This document shows positions 1 to 5,756 of a DNA stretch of 11,659 bases, one piece after another. A program made the position numbers and the translations under genes. Each line of letters begins with the position of its first letter. Position 1 is the first letter of the stretch. The stretch covers positions 1 through 11,659 of the forward strand of contig PEYP01000047.1 in the NCBI GenBank assembly GCA_002774315.1, given 5' to 3'. The stretch is from Candidatus Stahliibacteriota bacterium CG08_land_8_20_14_0_20_40_26 (GTDB taxonomy: Bacteria; Hydrothermota; UBA3073). The notes beneath the pieces were generated by a model that ran no database searches, was not told the DNA's origin, and saw nothing but the letters and a program-made list of their open reading frames with translations.

Positions 1-105
1 ACAAAAATATGTCAAAGAGCATTAATAATGTAACAGATGGTTATATATGAAGTTATCAGTAATTCAGGATTTCCGTTAAGTAATTAAGTTATTAAAAAAT
101 CATTT

Positions 106-153
106 ATCTGTGTCCATCTCTACCTGTCGGTAGACAGGTGTGTTTATCTGTGG
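106..153. repeat. Degenerate 'ATCTGTG' repeat interrupted by a hairpin element
   Basis: ATCTGTGT (106-113) and ATCTGTGG (146-153) are parts of an imperfect ATCTGTG-type repeat. Between them sits a perfect hairpin: arms ACCTGTC (122-128) and GACAGGT (133-139) around loop GGTA, followed by GTG. A close relative of this hairpin occurs at 1316-1338. There is no T-run after it, so an intrinsic terminator is unlikely. The rest of 1-198 shows no convincing gene. Confidence 0.6.
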
Positions 154-198
154 TTACTTTGGTGGGGCTTATTTTTAATACTTTCTTACGGGGGTTAT

Positions 199-765
199 AT
201 GAAGAAAATATTTGTCGTTCTGCTTCTTCTCTCGTTTCTGATCTTAGCCTGCTCGGGTGTGCCTCCAGAAAGTGTTAAGGCGATATGCAATAGGGATTAT
301 GCCCCCGCAGTCTTCAATGCAATAAGCAACGCAAAAAACTCGATCTATATCGTAATGTATTCAGGTGGTTATTATGTAGACCATCCCGAGGGGATGAATA
401 GAAGGATATACCGTGCACTTGCTGCCGCAAGAAAGAGGGGTGTTGAGGTAAAGGTGATACTTGATGCATCCGACTGGAATCCGGGTAATACTGAGAAGAA
501 TAGAGAACTTGAGAAATATCTTGAGGCGAATGGTATTCCAGTGTGGTGGGACCCACCAGATGTAACCACCCATAGCAAGTGTATCATAGTAGATGCATAT
601 ACTGTTATAGTTGGTTCAACAAACTGGACATACTATGCACTTACCTACAATAACGAGGCAAATGTATTAATAAAGTCAAAACCACTTGCCGAACAATTTG
701 AGTCCTACTTCCAGGATATCCTCAAAGTGTCAACAGACACACTTAATATTGAGTATAAAGAGTGA
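199..765 (+). CDS. PLD-family (single HKD motif) nuclease-like lipoprotein
   Basis: A 188-aa protein. Residues 1-18 form a lipoprotein signal peptide: Lys-Lys, a hydrophobic stretch, then lipobox LILAC with Cys18 as the predicted lipidated residue. One canonical HKD phosphodiesterase motif is visible: H125-x-K127-x4-D132, then GSTN at 139-142. Phospholipase D superfamily members with a single HKD motif, such as the endonuclease Nuc, build the active site by dimerising, and the short length fits that class. Substrate is not shown by sequence; Nuc-like proteins cleave nucleic acids or phosphodiesters non-specifically. The ATG is preceded by a G-rich stretch (GGGGG at about 190-194) that may act as ribosome binding site. 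It is predicted to sit in the cell envelope facing away from the cytoplasm. The next gene starts 37 bases downstream, after a tandem repeat. The family call is secure; the biological role is not. Confidence 0.9.
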   Translation: MKKIFVVLLLLSFLILACSGVPPESVKAICNRDYAPAVFNAISNAKNSIYIVMYSGGYYVDHPEGMNRRIYRALAAARKRGVEVKVILDASDWNPGNTEKNRELEKYLEANGIPVWWDPPDVTTHSKCIIVDAYTVIVGSTNWTYYALTYNNEANVLIKSKPLAEQFESYFQDILKVSTDTLNIEYKE

Positions 766-802
766 TTAGTTTGTTAGTTTGTTAGTTTGTTAGTTGGTTA
801 GT
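766..802 (+). repeat. 8-bp tandem repeat (TTAGTTTG), about 4.5 copies
   Basis: Three exact TTAGTTTG units run from 766 to 789, followed by a diverged unit (TTAGTTGG) and a partial one ending at the ATG at 803. The array fills the whole gap between the PLD gene stop and the cupin gene start, so the cupin gene has no recognisable Shine-Dalgarno sequence. Arrays like this change length by slippage. Confidence 0.85.
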
Positions 803-1162
803 ATGCTTATAAAAGACCTGCGAAATTGTGATGAGATTTTGGCTGGCGATAATACAGCCCTCCGTGAACTTTTACATCCCAACAAAGAAAACCTTGACCT
901 CCGCTACAGCCTTGCACATGCAGCCCTTAAACCAGGTAAGACTTCACTACCACATAGGCTAAAAACCTCAGAGGTATATTACATACTTGAAGGGGAAGGA
1001 ATAATGTATGTTGATAATGAATCTGCAAAAGTTCGTCCACATCAAGCCATTTATATCCCGCCGAATTCAATACAATATATTCAAAATACCGGAAATTCCG
1101 ACCTGAAATTTTTGTGTATAGTGGACCCAGCCTGGAAGCCTGAAGATGAAGAAGTGGTATAA
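803..1162 (+). CDS. Small cupin-domain protein with degenerate metal site
   Basis: A 119-aa protein counted from the ATG at 803. A TTG nine bases upstream (794) is in frame, but it lies in the tandem repeat and neither start has a good Shine-Dalgarno site; ATG is preferred. The fold is a single-domain cupin (cupin_2-like): motif 1 is around residues 45-63 (H51, E57, then YYILEGEG), and motif 2 is around 80-97 (IYIPPNSIQYIQNTG). In canonical cupins motif 1 carries H-x-H and motif 2 a further His. Here the second His of motif 1 is Leu53 and the motif 2 His position appears to be Gln91, so the usual 3-His/1-Glu metal site is incomplete. It could be a binding or regulatory cupin, or use another ligand set. 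The substrate is unknown. It shares its strand with the PLD gene but the two have no obvious functional link. Confidence 0.85.
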   Translation: MLIKDLRNCDEILAGDNTALRELLHPNKENLDLRYSLAHAALKPGKTSLPHRLKTSEVYYILEGEGIMYVDNESAKVRPHQAIYIPPNSIQYIQNTGNSDLKFLCIVDPAWKPEDEEVV

Positions 1163-1221
1163 AGAAATGCGGTGAGGGGGTAATGGGGCAGTGGGGTGAT
1201 GGTAGGAGCGACCTTGCGATT

Positions 1222-1249
1222 GTAGGGGCGAACGGCCGTTCGCCCCTAC
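1222..1249. repeat. 28-bp perfect palindrome (REP/MITE-like dispersed element)
   Basis: GTAGGGGCGAACGG (1222-1235) is followed immediately by its exact reverse complement (1236-1249), with no loop. A related half-motif, GTAGGAGCGACC, lies just upstream at about 1202-1213. The element is much more GC-rich than its surroundings. Similar GTAGGGGCG palindromes recur as dispersed repeats in many environmental bacterial genomes (general knowledge). No T-run follows, so it is not a classical terminator, although the transcript could fold strongly and protect the upstream cupin mRNA. It lies in a 283-base gap that holds no convincing gene. Confidence 0.85.
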
Positions 1250-1315
1250 GCTTTACGCCTTACGGTGATTGCTAACCGATAACTGGTCACCTGTAATTAG
1301 TGGTCTTCGTGACTT

Positions 1316-1338
1316 CCTGCCTGACGGTAGGCAGGTGT
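1316..1338. repeat. Short hairpin repeat element, second copy
   Basis: Arms CCTGCCT (1316-1322) and AGGCAGG (1329-1335) flank loop GACGGT, followed by TGTG. It matches the element at 122-142 in arm pattern and in the shared GGTAG-x-CAGGTGTG tail. On either side lie CTTCGTGACTT (1305-1315) and TGGTGAAAT, which read as one repeat unit if the hairpin is removed. Confidence 0.65.
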
Positions 1339-1364
1339 GGTGAAATTCCAGCCTCTCTTTTTTA

Positions 1365-1393
1365 TTGACAAAACCCAAATTTTGGTGTATAAT
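1365..1393 (+). promoter_or_regulatory. Consensus sigma-70 promoter for the restriction-modification operon
   Basis: A perfect -35 box TTGACA (1365-1370), a 17-base spacer and a perfect -10 box TATAAT (1388-1393) lie 52 bases upstream of the first methyltransferase ATG. A transcription start near 1400 is expected. The spacer contains an inverted repeat, CCAAA-T-TTTGG (1375-1385), and a second small one, AAGA-A-TCTT (1399-1407), lies at the expected start site. Either could be an operator, for example for the HTH protein encoded at 3745, but that is inference. Confidence 0.85.
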
Positions 1394-1445
1394 TAGACAA
1401 GAATCTTAGTTTATATGCCAATCAATTGTCATTTAGGACGAAAAT

Positions 1446-2798
1446 ATGAGTGTAATGTATCAACAAATAATCTCACCCAATGAAATAATTAATCTATTTA
1501 ATACAAAACAAATTGACAAAGATTGGTCATTTGAGGGTTACAAACCGTCAGATACAGGTAAATGGACACATAGTTATCATCGCTATCCTGCCAAGTTTAT
1601 CCCCCAGCTGGTTGAAAGACTGATCGATGAGTATATATCCGATAAAGATGCTCATATAAATGATCCTTTTATGGGATGTGGAACCACTGTAGCTACTGCA
1701 ATATCAAGAGGTTTCAAGGCAAGCGGTACGGATATAAATAAAATTGCTTATTTAATAACCAAAGTAAAATCAACACCAATAGAACCCAGCTATCTTGACA
1801 AAAAAATTAAGCAATTTTTGTCGACTTTGAAATTTTTAGAGGAACCGCAAAAATCACTGACTAATAAGGAAATTGAACCCTTAATTCCCCAAAAACACAT
1901 TGACAGAATTAATTACTGGTTTACTGAGGAAAACAAAAACGAGCTTGGAAAAATATTAATGGTTATTTATAATGAAGAAGATAAGACTGTCAGAGATTTC
2001 TTTCGTGTTGCTTTTAGTCATATTCTAAAAAATTGTTCTATATGGCTCCAGGGTAGTACAAAACCAACAAGAGATTTAAAGAAAATTCCCACAAAACCTT
2101 ACGATGCCCTCCAAAGGCATTTAAAGAAAATGCAGAAAGGAAACGAGGCTTTTTATAATGTCGTTCCGAGGGAAGTAAGAGAGAACCTGAATAACTATCT
2201 AAACATCAAGATTGATGACGCAAGGAGGCAGCCTGTACCTGACGATAGTGTTGATTTAATCGTAAGCTCAAGCCCTTATGTTACCAGTTACGAATACGCA
2301 GACTTGCATCAATTATCAACGCTCTGGCTTGATTTGGCAGATGATTTAACAGAGTATAAAAAGGAGTTTATCGGAACTTCCTACAAAAAGTATGGGAACA
2401 AAAAATTAAGAAGCAAAATCGCTAAAGATATAGCTGACGGAATCTCTGCAAAAAGTAAAAAAATGGCAGGAGAAATCGAAGCATTTTTTATCGATATGGA
2501 GGAAGTATTTGATGAGAACTATAGGATTTTAAAACATGGTGGCAAATGTTGCTATGTCATTGGCGATACAAGACTGAAGGGAGTAGATATACTTAATGCA
2601 GAGGTTTTTGCTGAGAGTTTACAGTACTCAGGATTTAAACTGGACAGGATAATAAAAAGAGAAATTCCATTAAAGATACTTCCACAGAAAAGAGATGAAA
2701 AGACAGGCAGATTTGCCAATAACAATGACGCAAATTCAGAAGCCTACCCTGTAGAATATATTCTAATAGGATTAAAGGAGGAGAATTATGACATTTGA
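1446..2798 (+). CDS. DNA methyltransferase of the amino (N4-cytosine/N6-adenine) class
   Basis: A 450-aa cytoplasmic methyltransferase expected to transfer a methyl group from S-adenosylmethionine to an exocyclic amino group in a specific DNA sequence, protecting it from the endonuclease encoded next. The N-terminal segment KWTHSYHRYPAKF (39-51) is typical of these enzymes. The AdoMet-binding motif I is DPFMGCGTT (73-81). The catalytic motif IV is SSSPY (274-278); the S-x-P-Y form leans towards N4-cytosine but does not exclude N6-adenine. A late conserved segment ILPQKRDEKTGRF (411-423) is also usual in the family. The roughly 190 residues between motifs I and IV may carry part of target recognition. 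The ATG at 1446 has AGGA at 1436-1439 and follows a consensus promoter. The stop overlaps the endonuclease start by 11 bp. The modified base and target site cannot be read from sequence. Confidence 0.93.
   Translation: MSVMYQQIISPNEIINLFNTKQIDKDWSFEGYKPSDTGKWTHSYHRYPAKFIPQLVERLIDEYISDKDAHINDPFMGCGTTVATAISRGFKASGTDINKIAYLITKVKSTPIEPSYLDKKIKQFLSTLKFLEEPQKSLTNKEIEPLIPQKHIDRINYWFTEENKNELGKILMVIYNEEDKTVRDFFRVAFSHILKNCSIWLQGSTKPTRDLKKIPTKPYDALQRHLKKMQKGNEAFYNVVPREVRENLNNYLNIKIDDARRQPVPDDSVDLIVSSSPYVTSYEYADLHQLSTLWLDLADDLTEYKKEFIGTSYKKYGNKKLRSKIAKDIADGISAKSKKMAGEIEAFFIDMEEVFDENYRILKHGGKCCYVIGDTRLKGVDILNAEVFAESLQYSGFKLDRIIKREIPLKILPQKRDEKTGRFANNNDANSEAYPVEYILIGLKEENYDI
2774..2781 (+). promoter_or_regulatory. 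Strong Shine-Dalgarno site for the endonuclease gene
   Basis: AAAGGAGG lies inside the 3' end of the methyltransferase gene, six bases before the ATG at 2788. It is the best ribosome binding site in the operon. It fixes the endonuclease start within the upstream gene, so the two products are probably translationally linked. Confidence 0.8.
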
Positions 2799-3474
2799 AG
2801 ACTTAAAAAGATTATATCTCAAGAAGAGAAAGCAGTTAGGGTCTGAGGTATACAAGCACATTTCAGAACTATTGGAAGAAGCAAAGGAAATTCACAGGAA
2901 TGATTGGCTTAAGAATCCTACTCCAAATAAAGATCATGAACAAAGTTGGCGAGCTTTTAAAGGGAAAAATTTAGAGAAATTAGTCCAATATATTATTACT
3001 GACGAAGTTGAAGAACTCGGGTTGAAAGTTATTAACGGTAACAAATTGGAGAGAACAACAAACCTATCGAAAGAATTAAGCCAAGTGAAAAGAAACTTAG
3101 CAATTGATTACGGAGAGTTTGGTTTGCATCTACCCGATGTAGATATCATTATTTATGATCCTCGAAACTATAAAGTCTTAGCTGCTATCTCAAGCAAGGT
3201 TACTTTGAGAGAACGAATTGCTCAAACAGGCTATTGGAAGCTTAAACTTCTACATGATGAGGCCACAAAGCACATTAAGGTTTATTTTATCACGCCTGAC
3301 GAAGATGGAACACTAACTCACAAGAAACCCACTAAAAAGGGTAGAGCAATTGTAGAAGTGGACTTGGACGGGAGTTATGTTTTAACCGAAGAAGAGATAG
3401 AGGAAAGTGATAAAGTTAAACTATTTGAACATTTCGTAGAGGATTTGAAGAAATTGTTAAACGAGAGACAATAA
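2788..3474 (+). CDS. Type II-like restriction endonuclease, PD-(D/E)XK fold, CCGG-family signature
   Basis: A 228-aa protein lying directly downstream of a methyltransferase. The candidate active site is PDVDI (116-120, D117 as first acidic residue), followed after a beta-strand by SSK (135-137). The usual second acidic position is Ser, as in the S/T-x-K variant of Cfr10I/NgoMIV-type enzymes, where the acidic residue is supplied elsewhere. The downstream RER (141-143) fits the R-(D/E)-R element used by CCGG-recognising enzymes, and E63 in the helix KGKNLEKLVQYI (58-69) is a candidate for the displaced carboxylate. The SWRAFKG segment (53-59) and overall pattern remind me of BsaWI-type enzymes (W^CCGGW), from memory only. 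A target containing CCGG is therefore a prediction. Residues 1-40 are helical and charged. The gene overlaps the methyltransferase gene by 11 bp, and a single base separates its stop from the next start. Endonuclease role is well supported; specificity is not proven. Confidence 0.85.
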   Translation: MTFEDLKRLYLKKRKQLGSEVYKHISELLEEAKEIHRNDWLKNPTPNKDHEQSWRAFKGKNLEKLVQYIITDEVEELGLKVINGNKLERTTNLSKELSQVKRNLAIDYGEFGLHLPDVDIIIYDPRNYKVLAAISSKVTLRERIAQTGYWKLKLLHDEATKHIKVYFITPDEDGTLTHKKPTKKGRAIVEVDLDGSYVLTEEEIEESDKVKLFEHFVEDLKKLLNERQ

Positions 3475-3475
3475 A

Positions 3476-3721
3476 ATGAATAAAAAACAAATAGAACAGG
3501 AGTTCAAAAAAATTGACTATGAAATTAGGTTCAACAAACCTGATTTTGCGCCATATCCGCCTGATTTGGTCAAAAGAAGAGAGTACCTACTTTTTGCACA
3601 AGTTCATTTGAGTAATATTCTTGATGCCAAGTTGAAAAAAGATAAATGGGACGAAAGCTTTGAAACTGAAATGTATAACAAGGTAATGAAAATTTATTAT
3701 AACTGGAACGCAAGTCATTAA
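3476..3721 (+). CDS. Small protein of unknown function within the R-M operon
   Basis: An 81-aa, highly charged protein with predominantly helical character, a proline-rich turn around residues 22-30 (DFAPYPPD) and an aromatic C-terminus (IYYNWNASH). It has no signal peptide or membrane segment, so it should be cytosolic. I do not recognise the family. The ATG lies one base after the endonuclease stop, and 23 bases separate its own stop from the HTH gene, so co-transcription and translational coupling with the endonuclease are likely. Its conserved-looking composition and tight packing argue that it is a real gene. Candidate roles are an endonuclease subunit, an inhibitor that delays restriction, or an adaptor to the ATPase; nothing in the sequence separates these. 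Confidence 0.75.
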   Translation: MNKKQIEQEFKKIDYEIRFNKPDFAPYPPDLVKRREYLLFAQVHLSNILDAKLKKDKWDESFETEMYNKVMKIYYNWNASH

Positions 3722-3744
3722 AATTATTTTCAATTTAAACTATC

Positions 3745-4179
3745 ATGAATGAAAATGAGCAACTCAAAAAATGGCTAACTAACAGCAAATTCAAAAATAA
3801 CCATAATGAGTTTGCTAGATATGTGGGTGCTCCGAATGCAACAGTTTGGGGATGGTTAAATCGAGATTCTAAAATATCTAAGAAATATAGAAAATCGTTG
3901 TATTTAATAACAAAATTAGACTGCTTTATAGATTCTAGGGATAGGAAGAATGATAAAAAAGTGAATATTAGCAAAATAGATAAATTTATCGATACATTTG
4001 AGGAGTTAATAGCTCTTTTAAAATATTTTGAGGAAGCGACTCCAGAAGAAAGGGAGTTTTTAAGGAATAGTTTAGATAACAAAAGACATGAGGTTGCGTA
4101 TATAAATAATCTTTTACGTCTTATATTTGACGAATATAAATTTCAAGAATGGAAAAGGAATAATGAATTTTTGAAATAA
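3745..4179 (+). CDS. HTH DNA-binding protein, candidate controller
   Basis: A 144-aa protein with an N-terminal helix-turn-helix. NEFARYVGAPNATVWGWLNR (21-40) has the pattern of the XRE/Cro-like HTH: helix 2 ending in a Gly turn, then recognition helix ATVWGWLN. It is followed by KISKKYRKSLYLITKL (43-58). The C-terminal half is charged and helical (EELIALLKYFEEATPEEREF at 86-105), probably a dimerisation or partner-binding region. Classical R-M controller (C) proteins are shorter, about 80 aa, and usually precede the endonuclease gene. This one is longer and comes after it, so it is not a textbook C protein. There is no Shine-Dalgarno site in front. The gene ends 5 bases before the ATPase start, suggesting functional linkage with the ATPase. 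It may regulate the promoter at 1365 or serve as a DNA-binding subunit. Confidence 0.8.
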   Translation: MNENEQLKKWLTNSKFKNNHNEFARYVGAPNATVWGWLNRDSKISKKYRKSLYLITKLDCFIDSRDRKNDKKVNISKIDKFIDTFEELIALLKYFEEATPEEREFLRNSLDNKRHEVAYINNLLRLIFDEYKFQEWKRNNEFLK

Positions 4180-4184
4180 CAATT

Positions 4185-5720
4185 ATGGCTAAAAAAATTC
4201 CTCTAAATGTTAAGAATGGCAATCTAAGCCGGATCATTAGTTATATCGCAAGTATCTATGGGCATCCACGGGATGCTATTGAGCAATATGTTGAAAACTC
4301 TAGAGATATCTATGCAGAAATGAACGAAGACAATGGTTTAATAGTTGTCGATCTAAAATCACGAACAGGTAAATATCCGCGTGTTATTATTAGAGACTTT
4401 GGGCGGGGAATGAGTGTTGAAAAAATGGAAAGCTTGCCACAAGAGCTAACAAGTTCAGATAAACTTAAAAAGATAAACCAAAGAGGACAAAAAGCAATAG
4501 GAATGTTGAGTTTTTTCCAATTTGCAGGGAAATGCGAAATTCTTTCAAAACTTGCTAACGAAGACTATTTACATAAACTTACATTAGAGAAAGATGAAGA
4601 AACTAATTTATTTAGAGAGGCTGATTATGACGCACAATATAAGAAAATGCAAGATTCTTATGGCACGGAAGTTATTATTTCAAATATAGACGAAAATATA
4701 ATAAGACAAATTACATTTAATCGTATTTATGAACACTTACAAAGAAAATTCAGCGACGACATCAGAGAGGAAAAAATTAGGATTCTCTTAAAAGAAGGTA
4801 AAAAAGAGAAATATATTGACCCTGAAGATATTTCGAAGGGAATTCCTTATCCGATCCCAAAAATAAGAACTAAATACGGTTTTATTCTCTTCGACCTTTA
4901 TCTATGGCCAAAAGATTCTGGTCAAAAAAGAGTCCAAATTAAAACGCGTGGTAATCTAAAAATCCTTGATGATATTGCTCTAGATAGTAATTTTGATTGT
5001 TTTCCTTGGAATTCTAATCAGGTTTTTGGTTCTATTAAATATGAATTACTAAAACCAACTCCTGCAAAAAATAGAATAGTTCCCGATAAAAAACATTATC
5101 CTACTTTTGTAGAAAAAGTCAAAACTATAGAAAAAGCTTTAGCAGAAGAAGTAAGGAAATTACAGAGTAAAGAAGAAGAAAAAAGAAGAGCAAAGATGGA
5201 TAACATAGTTAGCCAGATTTTTAAAGAAGTATTTAAAGAATTGCAGCTTGAAGATAGTCCATTTAGTACACCTGCCAAAACAGATCGTGGGAATAAAGAT
5301 ATTGCAGGAGAGATTGACGAAAACAAAAAAGTTCCTAGTGGCACGAAATACAATGATACTAATTATGATAGTTTTCCTCAACTCCCCATCATAAGACCAG
5401 ATATTGGCAAGCCTTCTATAAAAGGGAAGTATGTTGCATTGCCAACAGTTTATTATAAGCCCTTTGAAAATGAACAAAAACGACTACATAGTTATAGAGA
5501 TGAAATCGAGAAGGTAATTTATATCAACGATATCCATCCTGACTACATTAAAGCCAAGCAAAGGGATGAAACAAGGTTAGAGTATAGTTTAATAATCGTC
5601 GCGAAAGAAACTGTGGTTTACGAAAATCAAGGGGTATCACTAATGGAACTTGCTGAGGAAATGATAAAGGTAATGTCAATTGTAAATCGTAAAAAATTAG
5701 ATTTTTTGAAGAAACGATAA
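4185..5720 (+). CDS. GHKL-fold (Hsp90/MutL/MORC-like) ATPase associated with the R-M operon
   Basis: A 511-aa protein with an N-terminal GHKL ATP-binding domain. The N-box is AIEQYVENSRD (31-41), with N38 and D41 in the Mg-ATP positions. The G1 box is IIRDFGRGMS (68-77), carrying D-x-G-x-G. The G2-like lid is RGQKAIGMLS (100-109). In Hsp90, MutL and MORC proteins a catalytic Glu sits four residues before the N-box Asn; here that position is Gln34, with Glu33 beside it. A transducer-like region follows to about residue 320, then a charged probable coiled coil (about 315-360), a low-complexity linker (about 365-395) and a C-terminal domain with YINDIHPDY (452-460). GHKL ATPases are known beside some R-M genes and are proposed to remodel or clamp DNA. 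No histidine-kinase phosphoacceptor domain is visible. It starts 5 bases after the HTH gene without a clear ribosome binding site. Confidence 0.88.
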   Translation: MAKKIPLNVKNGNLSRIISYIASIYGHPRDAIEQYVENSRDIYAEMNEDNGLIVVDLKSRTGKYPRVIIRDFGRGMSVEKMESLPQELTSSDKLKKINQRGQKAIGMLSFFQFAGKCEILSKLANEDYLHKLTLEKDEETNLFREADYDAQYKKMQDSYGTEVIISNIDENIIRQITFNRIYEHLQRKFSDDIREEKIRILLKEGKKEKYIDPEDISKGIPYPIPKIRTKYGFILFDLYLWPKDSGQKRVQIKTRGNLKILDDIALDSNFDCFPWNSNQVFGSIKYELLKPTPAKNRIVPDKKHYPTFVEKVKTIEKALAEEVRKLQSKEEEKRRAKMDNIVSQIFKEVFKELQLEDSPFSTPAKTDRGNKDIAGEIDENKKVPSGTKYNDTNYDSFPQLPIIRPDIGKPSIKGKYVALPTVYYKPFENEQKRLHSYRDEIEKVIYINDIHPDYIKAKQRDETRLEYSLIIVAKETVVYENQGVSLMELAEEMIKVMSIVNRKKLDFLKKR

Positions 5721-5756
5721 GTTATATGTATCATAAATAAATCATTAAGCAGAAGG

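Noticed and set aside
766..802. Tandem octamers as a CRISPR array or replication origin iterons
   Set aside because: The units are contiguous, with no spacers, and there is no cas or replication gene nearby.
1222..1249. Palindrome as an intrinsic terminator for the cupin gene
   Set aside because: No T-run follows and it has no loop; a dispersed repeat explains it better.
3735..4082. 115-aa open frame on the minus strand opposite the HTH gene
   Set aside because: It is a shadow of the HTH gene: low-complexity Leu/Ser/Phe composition and no supporting ribosome binding site.
4185..5720. ATPase as a sensor histidine kinase
   Set aside because: No phosphoacceptor His domain, sensor or membrane segments are seen; the N-box and operon context fit the Hsp90/MutL/MORC side of the superfamily.
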